Source: Planomonospora parontospora (lineage in GTDB: Bacteria; Actinomycetota; Actinomycetes; Streptosporangiales; Streptosporangiaceae). From it: 64,000 nucleotides of DNA. Each line of letters opens with the position of its first letter. Within the stretch, counting starts at the first letter, position 1. The notes below the pieces were generated by a model. The model was not told where the DNA came from. It ran no database searches and saw nothing but the letters and a program-made list of their open reading frames with translations. Shown one piece after another: positions 46,569 through 54,849 of this stretch. The translations under genes and the position numbers were made by a program. The stretch is from contig BMQD01000016.1 in NCBI GenBank assembly GCA_014647935.1, positions 62,001 through 126,000 on the forward strand. The letters run 5' to 3'.

Positions 46569-47070
46569 CCGCACGATCGCACTCATGGCCGCCGCCGTGG
46601 CCGTCTTCGCCGCCGGGACCGCGGCGATCGCGCTGACCGCTCCGGCCGGACCGGCCGGCGGCACGGCCCGGCAGCAGGAGGTGGCGGCCAGAGGCCGGTC
46701 GGTGATGCCCTTCGACCTCGACCGGACCACTCACCGGTTCACCCGGTCCGACGACGGCGGCGTGCAGACCGTCACCGCGGACGACCCCGCCGACGCCGGC
46801 CAGATCCGCCTGATCCGCGAGCACCTCACCGAGGAGGCCGCGCGCTTCGGCCGCGGTGACTTCGGCGACCCCGCCTCCATCCACGGCGCGCAGATGCCCG
46901 GCCTGCAGGAGCTGGCCGCCGGTCACCGGCGCATCGACGTCGGCTACGCCGAGATCCCCGGCGGAGCCCGGCTGACCTACACCACCGCGGAACCCGCCCT
47001 GGTGGCGGCGCTGCACGCCTGGTTCGACGCGCAGGTGAGCGACCACGGCGGCCACGCCGAACACGGCTGA
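46558..47070 (+). CDS. exported protein of unknown function
   Basis: This 170-residue protein has a signal peptide or single helix (residues about 6-30). A conserved region follows: PFDLDRTTHRFTRSDDGGVQTV, HLTEEAARFGRGDFGDPASIHG and EPALVAALHAWFDAQVSDHG. The end is His-rich (DHGGHAEHG), possibly metal-binding. Relatives are often mis-named aspartate carbamoyltransferase; nothing here supports that. It is co-transcribed with the MarR gene (11-bp overlap). Confidence 0.85.
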   Translation: MNRDRTIALMAAAVAVFAAGTAAIALTAPAGPAGGTARQQEVAARGRSVMPFDLDRTTHRFTRSDDGGVQTVTADDPADAGQIRLIREHLTEEAARFGRGDFGDPASIHGAQMPGLQELAAGHRRIDVGYAEIPGGARLTYTTAEPALVAALHAWFDAQVSDHGGHAEHG

Positions 47071-47154
47071 CGGCACTCCGGGTGACCCTGACCGGCGATG
47101 CCTCTTCTCGGAAATCCCCATCCGGCCCAGAGCCCCTCACGCCAGGAGCAGCCC

Positions 47155-48003
47155 GTGCGCCTGCACGTCCCGCCCCAGCCCCCGCCCGTCACCGTCGGGC
47201 GGCGCACCGTCGTCCCGCTGATCGACGCGGCCGGGCACGTCCTGCCGCCCGAACGCCTCTTCCCCGGCCTGCCGCCCGCCGACCTGGAACGGCTGCTCGC
47301 GACGGACGGCATGCGCGCGCCGATGGTCGTCACCGGCTTCGCCGTCCTGGGCGCCGGGACCACGATCCTGGTCGACACCTGCCTCGGCGGAGACAAGCGG
47401 GGGAGACGAGGTCCCTTCCCCGGTTTCACCTCCCGCTGGATGACCACCCTCGCCGAGGCCGGCGTCGAACCCGGATCCGTGGACGTCGTGGTCACCACCC
47501 ACCTCCATCACGACCATGTCGGCTGGCACACCACCGACGACCTGAAACCGGCCTTCCCCCGCGCGCGCCACCTGCTGGCCGAGGCGGAGTACGGGCACTT
47601 CGCGGCCGGCCGTACCCGGCACGCCGAACGGATCGGCGAGTGCCTCCTGCCCGTGCGGGAGGCCGGGCTGCTGGACCTGGTCACCGGAGCCCACCGGATC
47701 GACGACGGCGTGCGGCTGCTGCCCGCCCCCGGTCACAGCCCCGGCCACCTCGTGGTGGAGGTCACCGACGGCGGCCGGACCGCGGTGATCGCGGGAGACC
47801 TGGTCCACCACCCCCTGCAGTTGCTCCGCCCGGACGTCTCCTCGTCCCTCTGCGAGGATCCCGCCCTCGCCGCGGAGAGCCGCCGCCGCGTGCTCGACGA
47901 CCTCGCCGACCGTTCCGGCCTCTTCTTCGCCACCCACCTGGCCCGCTCCGGGACCGTCCGGAGGGAGGGCTCCGGCTTCGTCCTCGACGACCCGCTCCGA
48001 TGA
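47155..48003 (+). CDS. MBL-fold metallo-hydrolase
   Basis: This 282-residue enzyme has the zinc motif THLHHDHVGW near residue 120, PGHSPGHLVV for a later ligand, and GDLVHHPLQL. It resembles lactonase/quorum-quenching-like or hydroxyacyl hydrolases, but the substrate is unknown. GTG at 47155 follows AGGAG at 6 nt; an upstream ATG (47098) would add 19 residues of poor codon bias. It lies 84 bp after the exported protein gene. Confidence 0.9.
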   Translation: MRLHVPPQPPPVTVGRRTVVPLIDAAGHVLPPERLFPGLPPADLERLLATDGMRAPMVVTGFAVLGAGTTILVDTCLGGDKRGRRGPFPGFTSRWMTTLAEAGVEPGSVDVVVTTHLHHDHVGWHTTDDLKPAFPRARHLLAEAEYGHFAAGRTRHAERIGECLLPVREAGLLDLVTGAHRIDDGVRLLPAPGHSPGHLVVEVTDGGRTAVIAGDLVHHPLQLLRPDVSSSLCEDPALAAESRRRVLDDLADRSGLFFATHLARSGTVRREGSGFVLDDPLR

Positions 48004-48132
48004 GCCGGCCGCCGGACGCGCGTGGGCACCGCCGTCAGGCGGGTGGGCCGGGACGACCGGTCAGCCGTCCGTGCTCCGGCTTCGGCGGAGTCACCGCGGA
48101 GTCACCGCAGATCCACCGCAGAGCCGCCGCGA

Positions 48133-50307
48133 TCAGAGCGCTCGTCGCTCCCGGGGCCGGTGGCGCGTCCCCCGCCTGCTGAGGGTCATCAGCTCGGCGA
48201 GGGCCTCCTCGGGGAGCGGGGCGGGGAGGAATCCCAGGAACTGGTGCATCGGCAGCGACTCGACCAGGCGCAGCATGCCGGCGTGCTCGGCGGCCTGCGC
48301 CCGCTGCTCCTCGGTCATGCCCGCGGTCAGCCGGTCCATGAACGCGGGGCCGACGGCCGGATGCGCGAGCCACTCACCGAGGCTGGAGTCCAGCGTCAGC
48401 TCCTTGGCGAGCACCTCACCGGCGAGCTCGACGGTCGCCTCTGCGACGATCACCGAGGCGTTCTCGCCGATCTGGACGGTGTACTCGCCGGGCGCCACCA
48501 GCCAGCGGCCTTCGGCGACGTCCCAGTAGGCGAAGGCGCGGGCGTCCAGGTCGAAGGCCGCGGTCGTGGACTCGCCGGGGCCGAGCGCGACCTTGGTGAA
48601 GGCGCGCAGTTCCCGGGCCGGGCGGCGGACGGGGCCGGCCTGCGTGGCGACGTAGAGCTGGACGACGTGCTTGCCGTACCGCCCGCCGGTGTTGGCGACG
48701 GTGAGGGCGGCGCGTGCGCTGTCGGCTCCGGTGACCTCCACCGCGAGGTCGCCGACCGCGAAGGCGGTGTAGGTGAGCCCGTGGCCGAAGGGGTAGCGCA
48801 CCGGCCGCTCGACGGTCTCGTGGTAGCGGTAGCCGACCATGACGCCCTCGCCGTAGCGGACGGTGGCCTGCTCGCCGGGGAAGTTCAGGTAGGCGGGGGT
48901 GTCCTGCAGGCGCAGCGGGACGGTCTCGGCCAGCCGCCCGGACGGGCCGGTCACGCCGAACAGCAGGTCGGCGACGGCGCCGCCGCCGGCCTGGCCGAGC
49001 AGCCAGCCCTCCAGGACGGCGTCGACGTCGTCGTGCCAGCCCTCCAGCGACACGACGCCGCCGTTGGACAGCACCACGACGGTACGGCGGGCCGCCGCGG
49101 CGGTGGCGCGGATCAGCTCCACCTGCTCGCCGGGGAGCTCGATGGCGGTCCGGTCGTAGCCCTCGGACTCGTCGGCGTCGGCGAGCCCGGCGAAGACGAT
49201 CGCCAGGTCGGCGCCCTCGGGATCGGTGGTGACGGTCCGCTCCCCGGCCAGCCTCCTGATCTCCTCCAGCGGGACGTCCACCCGGGTGGGATTGACGCGG
49301 GAGCTGCCGCCGCCCTGGAAACGCGGCTCGGTGGCGAACGGGCCGACGACCGCGATCGTCCCGACGCCGGGTCCGATCGGGAGCACGGCGCGGTCGTTCT
49401 TCAGCAGCACGGCGCACTCGGCGGCCAGCTCGCGGGCGAGGGCGTGGTGGGCGTCGGCGTCGAAGTCCGCCCGCCCGGCCCGCCACCGCTCGGCCATGGC
49501 CCGCACCCGGGCCGCGGAACGGTCGACGACCGCCTCGTCCAGCGAGCCGTCCCGGACGGCCCGCACGATCTCGGCGTCGGCCGCGGGGTTGCCGGGCATC
49601 TGCAGGTCGAGTCCGGCCCTCAGGGCGGCCACCCGGTCGTTGACGGCTCCCCAGTCGGAGACCACGACGCCTTCGAAGCCCCACTCCCGGCGCAGCAGCG
49701 TGGTCAGCAGCCAGGGGTGCTGACCGGCGTAGACGCCGTTGAGCCTGTTGTAGGCGGCCATCACCGTCGCCGGCCGGGCCTGTTCGACGACGCGCTCGAA
49801 GGCGGGCAGGTAGATCTCCCGCAGGGTGCGCTCGTCGACCTCGGCGCTGACCCGCATGCGGTCGGTCTCCTGGTTGTTGGCCGCGAAGTGCTTGACGGAG
49901 GCCCCCACCCCCTGAGCCTGCAGGGCCCGCACGTGGGCGGTGGCCAGCACGCCGGACAGCAGCGGGTCCTCGGAGTAGTACTCGAAGTTGCGCCCGCACA
50001 GCGGCGAGCGCTTGATGTTCACCCCGGGCCCCAGGACGATCTGGACGCCGTGCGCGCGGGCCTCGGCGGCCACCGCGGCGGCCAGGCGGCCCGCGACGGC
50101 GGGATCCCAGCTGGAGCCCACCGCGACGGCGGGCGGGAAGCAGGTGGCGGGCAGGCTCGCGTGGATGCCCAGGTGGTCGGTGCCGCCCGCCTGCCGGCGC
50201 ACGCCGTGCGGGCCGTCGCCGAGCACGGCCGAGGGCGTGCCGCCCACCGGCTCGGTGCTCCACGCGTCCTTGCCGGACAGCAGGGACGCCTTCTGCTCGA
50301 GGTTCAC
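48133..50307 (-). CDS. glycoside hydrolase family 3 beta-glycosidase
   Basis: This 724-residue enzyme has the GH3 TIM-barrel with KHFAANNQETDR and nucleophile Asp in VVVSDWGAVND (near residue 218). It continues with the second sandwich domain (GGGSSRVNP, near residue 310) and the C-terminal FN3-like domain (YPFGHGLTYTAF, then RRPARELRAFTKV). No signal peptide, so it acts on imported oligosaccharides. GTG follows GGAGG and overlaps the upstream kinase-like gene stop (GTGA). Confidence 0.95.
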   Translation of the reverse strand: MNLEQKASLLSGKDAWSTEPVGGTPSAVLGDGPHGVRRQAGGTDHLGIHASLPATCFPPAVAVGSSWDPAVAGRLAAAVAAEARAHGVQIVLGPGVNIKRSPLCGRNFEYYSEDPLLSGVLATAHVRALQAQGVGASVKHFAANNQETDRMRVSAEVDERTLREIYLPAFERVVEQARPATVMAAYNRLNGVYAGQHPWLLTTLLRREWGFEGVVVSDWGAVNDRVAALRAGLDLQMPGNPAADAEIVRAVRDGSLDEAVVDRSAARVRAMAERWRAGRADFDADAHHALARELAAECAVLLKNDRAVLPIGPGVGTIAVVGPFATEPRFQGGGSSRVNPTRVDVPLEEIRRLAGERTVTTDPEGADLAIVFAGLADADESEGYDRTAIELPGEQVELIRATAAAARRTVVVLSNGGVVSLEGWHDDVDAVLEGWLLGQAGGGAVADLLFGVTGPSGRLAETVPLRLQDTPAYLNFPGEQATVRYGEGVMVGYRYHETVERPVRYPFGHGLTYTAFAVGDLAVEVTGADSARAALTVANTGGRYGKHVVQLYVATQAGPVRRPARELRAFTKVALGPGESTTAAFDLDARAFAYWDVAEGRWLVAPGEYTVQIGENASVIVAEATVELAGEVLAKELTLDSSLGEWLAHPAVGPAFMDRLTAGMTEEQRAQAAEHAGMLRLVESLPMHQFLGFLPAPLPEEALAELMTLSRRGTRHRPRERRAL

Positions 50308-51446
50308 CGGGACCTCCGGCGGGAGGGGGCTTCGGGAGTGCCGCCGGGCCCGGGGGACCGGCGCATAGCGCTCAGGGCGCGTTCGATCTCCTCGCTCGGG
50401 TACGGCGTCGTCCTGCTAACGCCGTACAGGTCCCAGTAGAAGTCGTTCATGGCCGCCGCCACGGGTGCGTACCGGCGGATCACCGCGGCCGCGGCCGGCG
50501 GAGCACCGGCGGGGTCCGCGCCGTCCGCGCACGCGCGGATGTAGGCGTTGCGCCGTACCGGTACGCCGTCCGGTGGCGTCTCCACCCCGCAGACGCCGGT
50601 GACGAGCCAGTTGACCAGCCGCATCAGCGCGTACCCGATGTCGTGGGTCCGGTTGCGCTCCAGGAATCCGGCCTCCTGCTCGGACAGGTCGAACCGGGGG
50701 GAGACCGCCAGGCCGAGATCGGCGATGTACAGGCGTTCGCCGTCGGTGAGGATGTTGCCGAAGTGGCCGTCGAAGTGCATCAGCCCCTGGCCGTTCATGA
50801 AGGCCACGTCGGTGAGCAGGCACGACTCGACCATGGCGGTCGCCGCCAGCGCGGCGTCCCGGCCGGCGGCGAGCCAGTCGTCGAGGGTGTGCGGGATGAA
50901 CTCCTGGAACAGCACGATGCTCGCCGAGGCGCCGGCCAGGGCGTGGAGGCGGTCCCGTACCGCCGGTGACCCGTCCCAGTACTTCACGACCGCCTCGACG
51001 TCGGCGTGCTCCTCGGTGGGCGGCGGGGCTCCCGGCAGCACCCGCCAGTGGTAGAGCAGCGGAAAGGCCGCACTGCGCCCGGCCAGGACCCAGCCGGTCG
51101 TCATGACGCCGGCCGCGAGTTCCCGCCATGCGCCGAAGCCCGGCCCGGCGAACTCGACGACCCCGTACTGGCAGAACGGAGGCACCCCGAACAGGTTCGC
51201 GGTGGACATGACGTTGCCCGGCCGGCACTCCAGGTCGGTCAGCGGGATGCGCTTGGCGAAGACCGGCACACCCTGGACGTCCAGCAGCACCGAGGTGCCG
51301 CCGACCCCCGAGCCCAGGACCTGCGCCCTCTCCAGCGACTCGGCGAGCCGCCGGTCACTGCGCAACGCCAGCGCGCTCGCCACGTCGCTGTATCTGCCGA
51401 CACGCGCATTCCGCGACATGTCCGGCCGTGCGGCTCGCGGTTCCAA
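50304..51446 (-). CDS. protein kinase-like fold protein
   Basis: This protein of about 380 residues has a small-molecule kinase-like core: LGSGVGGTSVLLDV (nucleotide loop), VFAKRIPL (Lys), the catalytic-loop-like LMHFDGHFGNIL (HxDxxxxN type) and IADLGLA in place of DFG. This is closer to aminoglycoside or choline kinase folds than to Ser/Thr kinases. Substrate unknown. A TTG at 51446 after AAAGGTG is a possible start; ATG at 51419 is the alternative. The gene is coupled to the GH3 gene. Confidence 0.75.
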   Translation of the reverse strand: MEPRAARPDMSRNARVGRYSDVASALALRSDRRLAESLERAQVLGSGVGGTSVLLDVQGVPVFAKRIPLTDLECRPGNVMSTANLFGVPPFCQYGVVEFAGPGFGAWRELAAGVMTTGWVLAGRSAAFPLLYHWRVLPGAPPPTEEHADVEAVVKYWDGSPAVRDRLHALAGASASIVLFQEFIPHTLDDWLAAGRDAALAATAMVESCLLTDVAFMNGQGLMHFDGHFGNILTDGERLYIADLGLAVSPRFDLSEQEAGFLERNRTHDIGYALMRLVNWLVTGVCGVETPPDGVPVRRNAYIRACADGADPAGAPPAAAAVIRRYAPVAAAMNDFYWDLYGVSRTTPYPSEEIERALSAMRRSPGPGGTPEAPSRRRSR

Positions 51447-51536
51447 TGGCGGGCACCTTTCTGATCGACTTCGCGTATCGGACGCTACACCCGCCGGGAC
51501 GGGGCCTTGCCGGGTCCGCTACGCGGCGATGATCTG

Positions 51537-52208
51537 TCACGCGCTCCCCGCGGCATCGCGGGCCGCCGGCGACCACCTGGAACGGCGCGCGCTCCCCGCC
51601 GGACCGCGGAGGCGTTCGACGGGGATCCGCTCGTCGCAGAGCCGGTCGAGCAGCGCCGGCTCGTGACTGATGACGACCATGCCGAGGCCGCGTTCGCGGA
51701 CGATCCCGATGAGCGCGTGCCAGATCCGCGCCTGGGTGATCGCGTCGAACATGGCGGTCATCTCGTCGGCGACGAGGTACCTGGTGGCGGGATGGAGCGC
51801 GCGGGCGATGCAGAAGCGCTGCAGCTCGCCTCCGGACAGCTCGCCCGGCCGGCGGTCGAGCCACTCGCTCCTGATGCCGAGCAGGTCGAGCGTCTCGCGG
51901 GGCACCGCATGGGACTCCCGCAGCACCGAGCGCATCCGCCACTTGAGGTTGACCGCCCGCTCGGGATGCTGGTGGATCAGCTGCACCGGCCGGAACCCGC
52001 GTCCGGGCAGCGGGGCGCCGTCGACCGTGATCTCGCCGGCCCGGGGCCGGAGGTCTCCCGCCAGGAGCGCGCCGAGCGTCGACTTGCCGCTGCCGCTCGG
52101 CCCGGTCACACCCACCACCGTGCCGGCCTCCACGCGGAAGGAGGCGTCGCGGTAGAGCGGTTCCCCGCCCGGATGCCCGTAATCGAGGCCGCTGACTACC
52201 AACGCCAT
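51537..52208 (-). CDS. peptide/metal-type ABC importer ATPase (second)
   Basis: This 223-residue ABC protein has GPSGSGKSTL, LIHQHPERAVN (Q-loop), LSGGELQRFCIARAL and ADEMTAMFD (Walker B ends in E-M). It matches the DppF/NikE group. ATG at 52208 after GGAGGTG is chosen. It overlaps the preceding ATPase by 13 bp. Last gene of the five-gene importer operon. Confidence 0.93.
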   Translation of the reverse strand: MALVVSGLDYGHPGGEPLYRDASFRVEAGTVVGVTGPSGSGKSTLGALLAGDLRPRAGEITVDGAPLPGRGFRPVQLIHQHPERAVNLKWRMRSVLRESHAVPRETLDLLGIRSEWLDRRPGELSGGELQRFCIARALHPATRYLVADEMTAMFDAITQARIWHALIGIVRERGLGMVVISHEPALLDRLCDERIPVERLRGPAGSARRSRWSPAARDAAGSA

Positions 52209-52999
52209 TCCACACCTCCGGCGGAGAATCGGTTCTGCGGCAGCGCGCGCCACAGCTCGCGCGCGAAGGGATGGCCGAGCCCGTCGCCCTCCCCGGTGAA
52301 GGCGGAGGCGGACTCGACGGTGACGAGGCGCCCGCCGTTCATCACCGCCACCCGCTCGGCCACGGTCACCGCCGAGAGGATGTCGTGGGTGATGAGCAGC
52401 ACGGCGGCCCCGTCCGCGGCGAGCTCGCGCAGGTGCCGGAGCACCTCCGCGACGGCCTCGGCGTGCAGTCCCGGGGTAGGCTCGTCGGCGATGACCAGCC
52501 GTACGGTGTCCCGGACGCCCGTGGCGAAGAGCACCCGCCTGAGCATCCCCCCGGACAGCTCGAACGGGTACAGTCTCGCCGCCTCGTCGGCCAGGCCGTA
52601 GCGGGCGAACAGGCGGCGCTGCTCCTGCTCCGCGGTCTTCGGATCGAGGCCGATCCGCACCTGCCCGCCGACGGGCATCAGCGGGTCGAGGTTCGTCACC
52701 GACTGCGGGATGTAGGAGATCTCCCGGCCGAGCGTGCGCCTCCGCCTGGCGGCGGTCAGCCGCTCGCCCCGGTACCGGATCTCACCGGTGACGTGCGCGT
52801 TGTGCGGCAGGATGCCGAGGATCGCCTGCGCGAGCAGGGTCTTGCCGGATCCGCTCGCGCCGAGGACCGCCAGGATCTCCCCCTCGCGGACCTCGAGGTC
52901 CAGGCCGGTGATGCCGGGGACCGTCCGGGTGCGCAGCCCGCCCGCGTACTGGACAAAGCCGACGCCGAGCTCGGAGACCGTCAGGATCGGTGTGTTCAT
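52196..52999 (-). CDS. peptide/metal-type ABC importer ATPase (first)
   Basis: This 267-residue ABC protein of the DppD/NikD group has GASGSGKTLL, YIPQSVTNLDPLMPVG (Q-loop typical of the group), LSGGMLRRVLFATG and IADEPTPGLH. Both ATPases together energise the importer. It starts 7 bp after the second permease gene. Confidence 0.95.
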   Translation of the reverse strand: MNTPILTVSELGVGFVQYAGGLRTRTVPGITGLDLEVREGEILAVLGASGSGKTLLAQAILGILPHNAHVTGEIRYRGERLTAARRRRTLGREISYIPQSVTNLDPLMPVGGQVRIGLDPKTAEQEQRRLFARYGLADEAARLYPFELSGGMLRRVLFATGVRDTVRLVIADEPTPGLHAEAVAEVLRHLRELAADGAAVLLITHDILSAVTVAERVAVMNGGRLVTVESASAFTGEGDGLGHPFARELWRALPQNRFSAGGVEWRW

Positions 53000-53006
53000 C
53001 GGACCC

Positions 53007-53852
53007 TCATCCGTTCGACGTCGCCGGGTCGAGCACCGCGCGCACCCGGTCGCCGAGTCGCGCGAAGCCGAGCACGAGCAGCAGGAGCGCGAGGCCGGGG
53101 AACACCGCCAGCCACCACATCCCGCTGGAGATGTGCGCCATCCCCTCCGACAGGAGGATGCCGATGGCCGGCGTCTGCGGTGGGAATCCGAACCCGAGGA
53201 AGGTGAGTGCGGCCTCGTGCAGGATCACGTGCGGGAACATGAGGACGAATCCGACCAGGAGCTGGGGCAGCACGAGCGGCAGGACGTGCCTGCGCGCGAT
53301 GAACAGCGGTGACCTGCCGAGTCCGCGGGAGACGAGGATGAACTCCGCGTCGCGGATCTGCTTCACATCGGCTCTGACCAGCAGCGCGAGCGACATCCAG
53401 TGGGTGAACGCGATGCCCGCGACGAGGCCCGGGATCCCGCCTCCGACGGTGAAGGCGAGCAGGATCATGAAGATCAGGTGCGGGATGCCGATGGACAGGT
53501 CGATGAGCCAGGAGACGAAGGCGTCGACCCGCCGGCCGAGGAGCGCGGCGCAGATGCCGAGCACCGCGGAGATCACCGTGCTGATCGCCGCGGTGAGCAC
53601 GCCGATGCCCAGGGAGAGCGCGAGTCCCTTCACCACTCTCGTGAAGAGGTCCCGGCCGAGGTGGTCGGTTCCGAGCGGGTGCTCCAGGCCCGGTGGCAGC
53701 AGCCGCGGCGCGGAGTTCGGCCGCAGCGCGGCGTCGTCCAGCAGGAGGCGGCCCGCCAGGACGCAGGCGACCAGGAGCACCACGACGGAGAGCGAGGCGA
53801 CGAGGTCCCGGCGGCCGCGCAGGCGCGGGCGGTGACCGGTGGGCGTCTTCAT
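53007..53852 (-). CDS. ABC importer permease (DppC/NikC type)
   Basis: This 281-residue permease has an N-terminal helix, then GTDHLGRDLFTRVV, the canonical start of the BPD-transport domain, and the EAA coupling loop near SRGLGRSPLFIARRHVLPL. The ATG overlaps the stop of the first permease (ATGA). Confidence 0.95.
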   Translation of the reverse strand: MKTPTGHRPRLRGRRDLVASLSVVVLLVACVLAGRLLLDDAALRPNSAPRLLPPGLEHPLGTDHLGRDLFTRVVKGLALSLGIGVLTAAISTVISAVLGICAALLGRRVDAFVSWLIDLSIGIPHLIFMILLAFTVGGGIPGLVAGIAFTHWMSLALLVRADVKQIRDAEFILVSRGLGRSPLFIARRHVLPLVLPQLLVGFVLMFPHVILHEAALTFLGFGFPPQTPAIGILLSEGMAHISSGMWWLAVFPGLALLLLVLGFARLGDRVRAVLDPATSNG

Positions 53853-54817
53853 GCCCTCCTCCGGATCCGCGGGTCGATCGCGGCGTTGACGACGTCCGCG
53901 ATCAGGTTGCCGGTGAAGACGAACACCGCGCTGACCAGCACGATGCCCAGCAGCAGCGGCACGTCGCCGCCGAGCGCGGCCTCGGTCAGGGTGGAGCCGA
54001 GACCCGGATAGGAGAAGACCGTCTCGGCGAGCACCGAGCCTCCGAAGAGTTCTGCGAAGTAGGCGAACTGAAGGGTCACCGCCGGGACCACGGAGTTGCG
54101 GAACCCGTGGTTTTTGAAGATCTGCGCGCCGGTCTCGCCTCGGGCGCGGGCGAATGCCACGTAGTCGCTGTTCAGGACGTCCGTCATCTTCTCCCGGGTG
54201 TGCATGGCGATGTTCGCGACGCCGACGGCGGACAGGGTGATCGCCGGCAGCACGAAGTGGTGGAGCCGCTGGGCGAACGTGACGTCCGCCGCCGGGACGC
54301 CCTGCGGTCCCGCGAGCCCCACGGGGAACCAGCCGAGCCACACGGAGAAGACGACGAGGAAGACGATGCCGAGCCAGAAGGCGGGCGTCGCGGACAGGGT
54401 GTAGCTGTACCAGGAGACGACCCGGTCGGCGAGCCGTCCGCGATGCATCGCCGCGACGGCCCCGAGCAGGTATCCGAGCACCCCGGACAGCGTCCAGGCG
54501 ACCGCCATCAGCGCGAGCGAGGCGCCGAAGCGGGCTCCCATGACGTCGGTCACGGGAGCCTTGTACAGCGTCGAGGTGCCGAAGTCGCCCCGAAGCAGGG
54601 TGCCGGCCCAGGCGAGGTACTGCTCGACCGGCGAGCGGTCCAGCCCCCACCGCTCGCGCAACTTCGCCAGCTGCTCGTCGGTGAGGTCCACGTCGGCGCC
54701 GATGTAGGCCTGGATCGGGTCGATCGGCGAGTTGCGGACGAGGACGAAGGCGAGCACCGACACCCCGGCCAGCAGGCTCGCCAGGCGCAGCACGCGCAGC
54801 AGGATCAGTCTCGGCAT
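53849..54817 (-). CDS. ABC importer permease (DppB/NikB type)
   Basis: This 322-residue permease has six helices, an N-terminal FVLVRNSPIDPIQAYIG motif, and the coupling loop YVAFARARGETGAQIF. ATG at 54817 begins right before helix 1; a longer frame upstream enters the binding-protein gene. It follows the binding-protein gene by 32 bp. Confidence 0.95.
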   Translation of the reverse strand: MPRLILLRVLRLASLLAGVSVLAFVLVRNSPIDPIQAYIGADVDLTDEQLAKLRERWGLDRSPVEQYLAWAGTLLRGDFGTSTLYKAPVTDVMGARFGASLALMAVAWTLSGVLGYLLGAVAAMHRGRLADRVVSWYSYTLSATPAFWLGIVFLVVFSVWLGWFPVGLAGPQGVPAADVTFAQRLHHFVLPAITLSAVGVANIAMHTREKMTDVLNSDYVAFARARGETGAQIFKNHGFRNSVVPAVTLQFAYFAELFGGSVLAETVFSYPGLGSTLTEAALGGDVPLLLGIVLVSAVFVFTGNLIADVVNAAIDPRIRRRA

Positions 54818-54849
54818 GACGGGCACCGCCCCGGCCGGCCGGCGGGCGT

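Noticed and set aside
46558-47070. Naming the exported protein aspartate carbamoyltransferase
   Set aside because: The protein is 170 residues with a signal peptide and has none of the carbamoyl-phosphate binding motifs; the name is an inherited error in databases.
48022-50439. 805-codon open frame antisense to the GH3 gene
   Set aside because: Shadow frame caused by high GC; no domain, and the sense strand encodes a complete GH3 enzyme.
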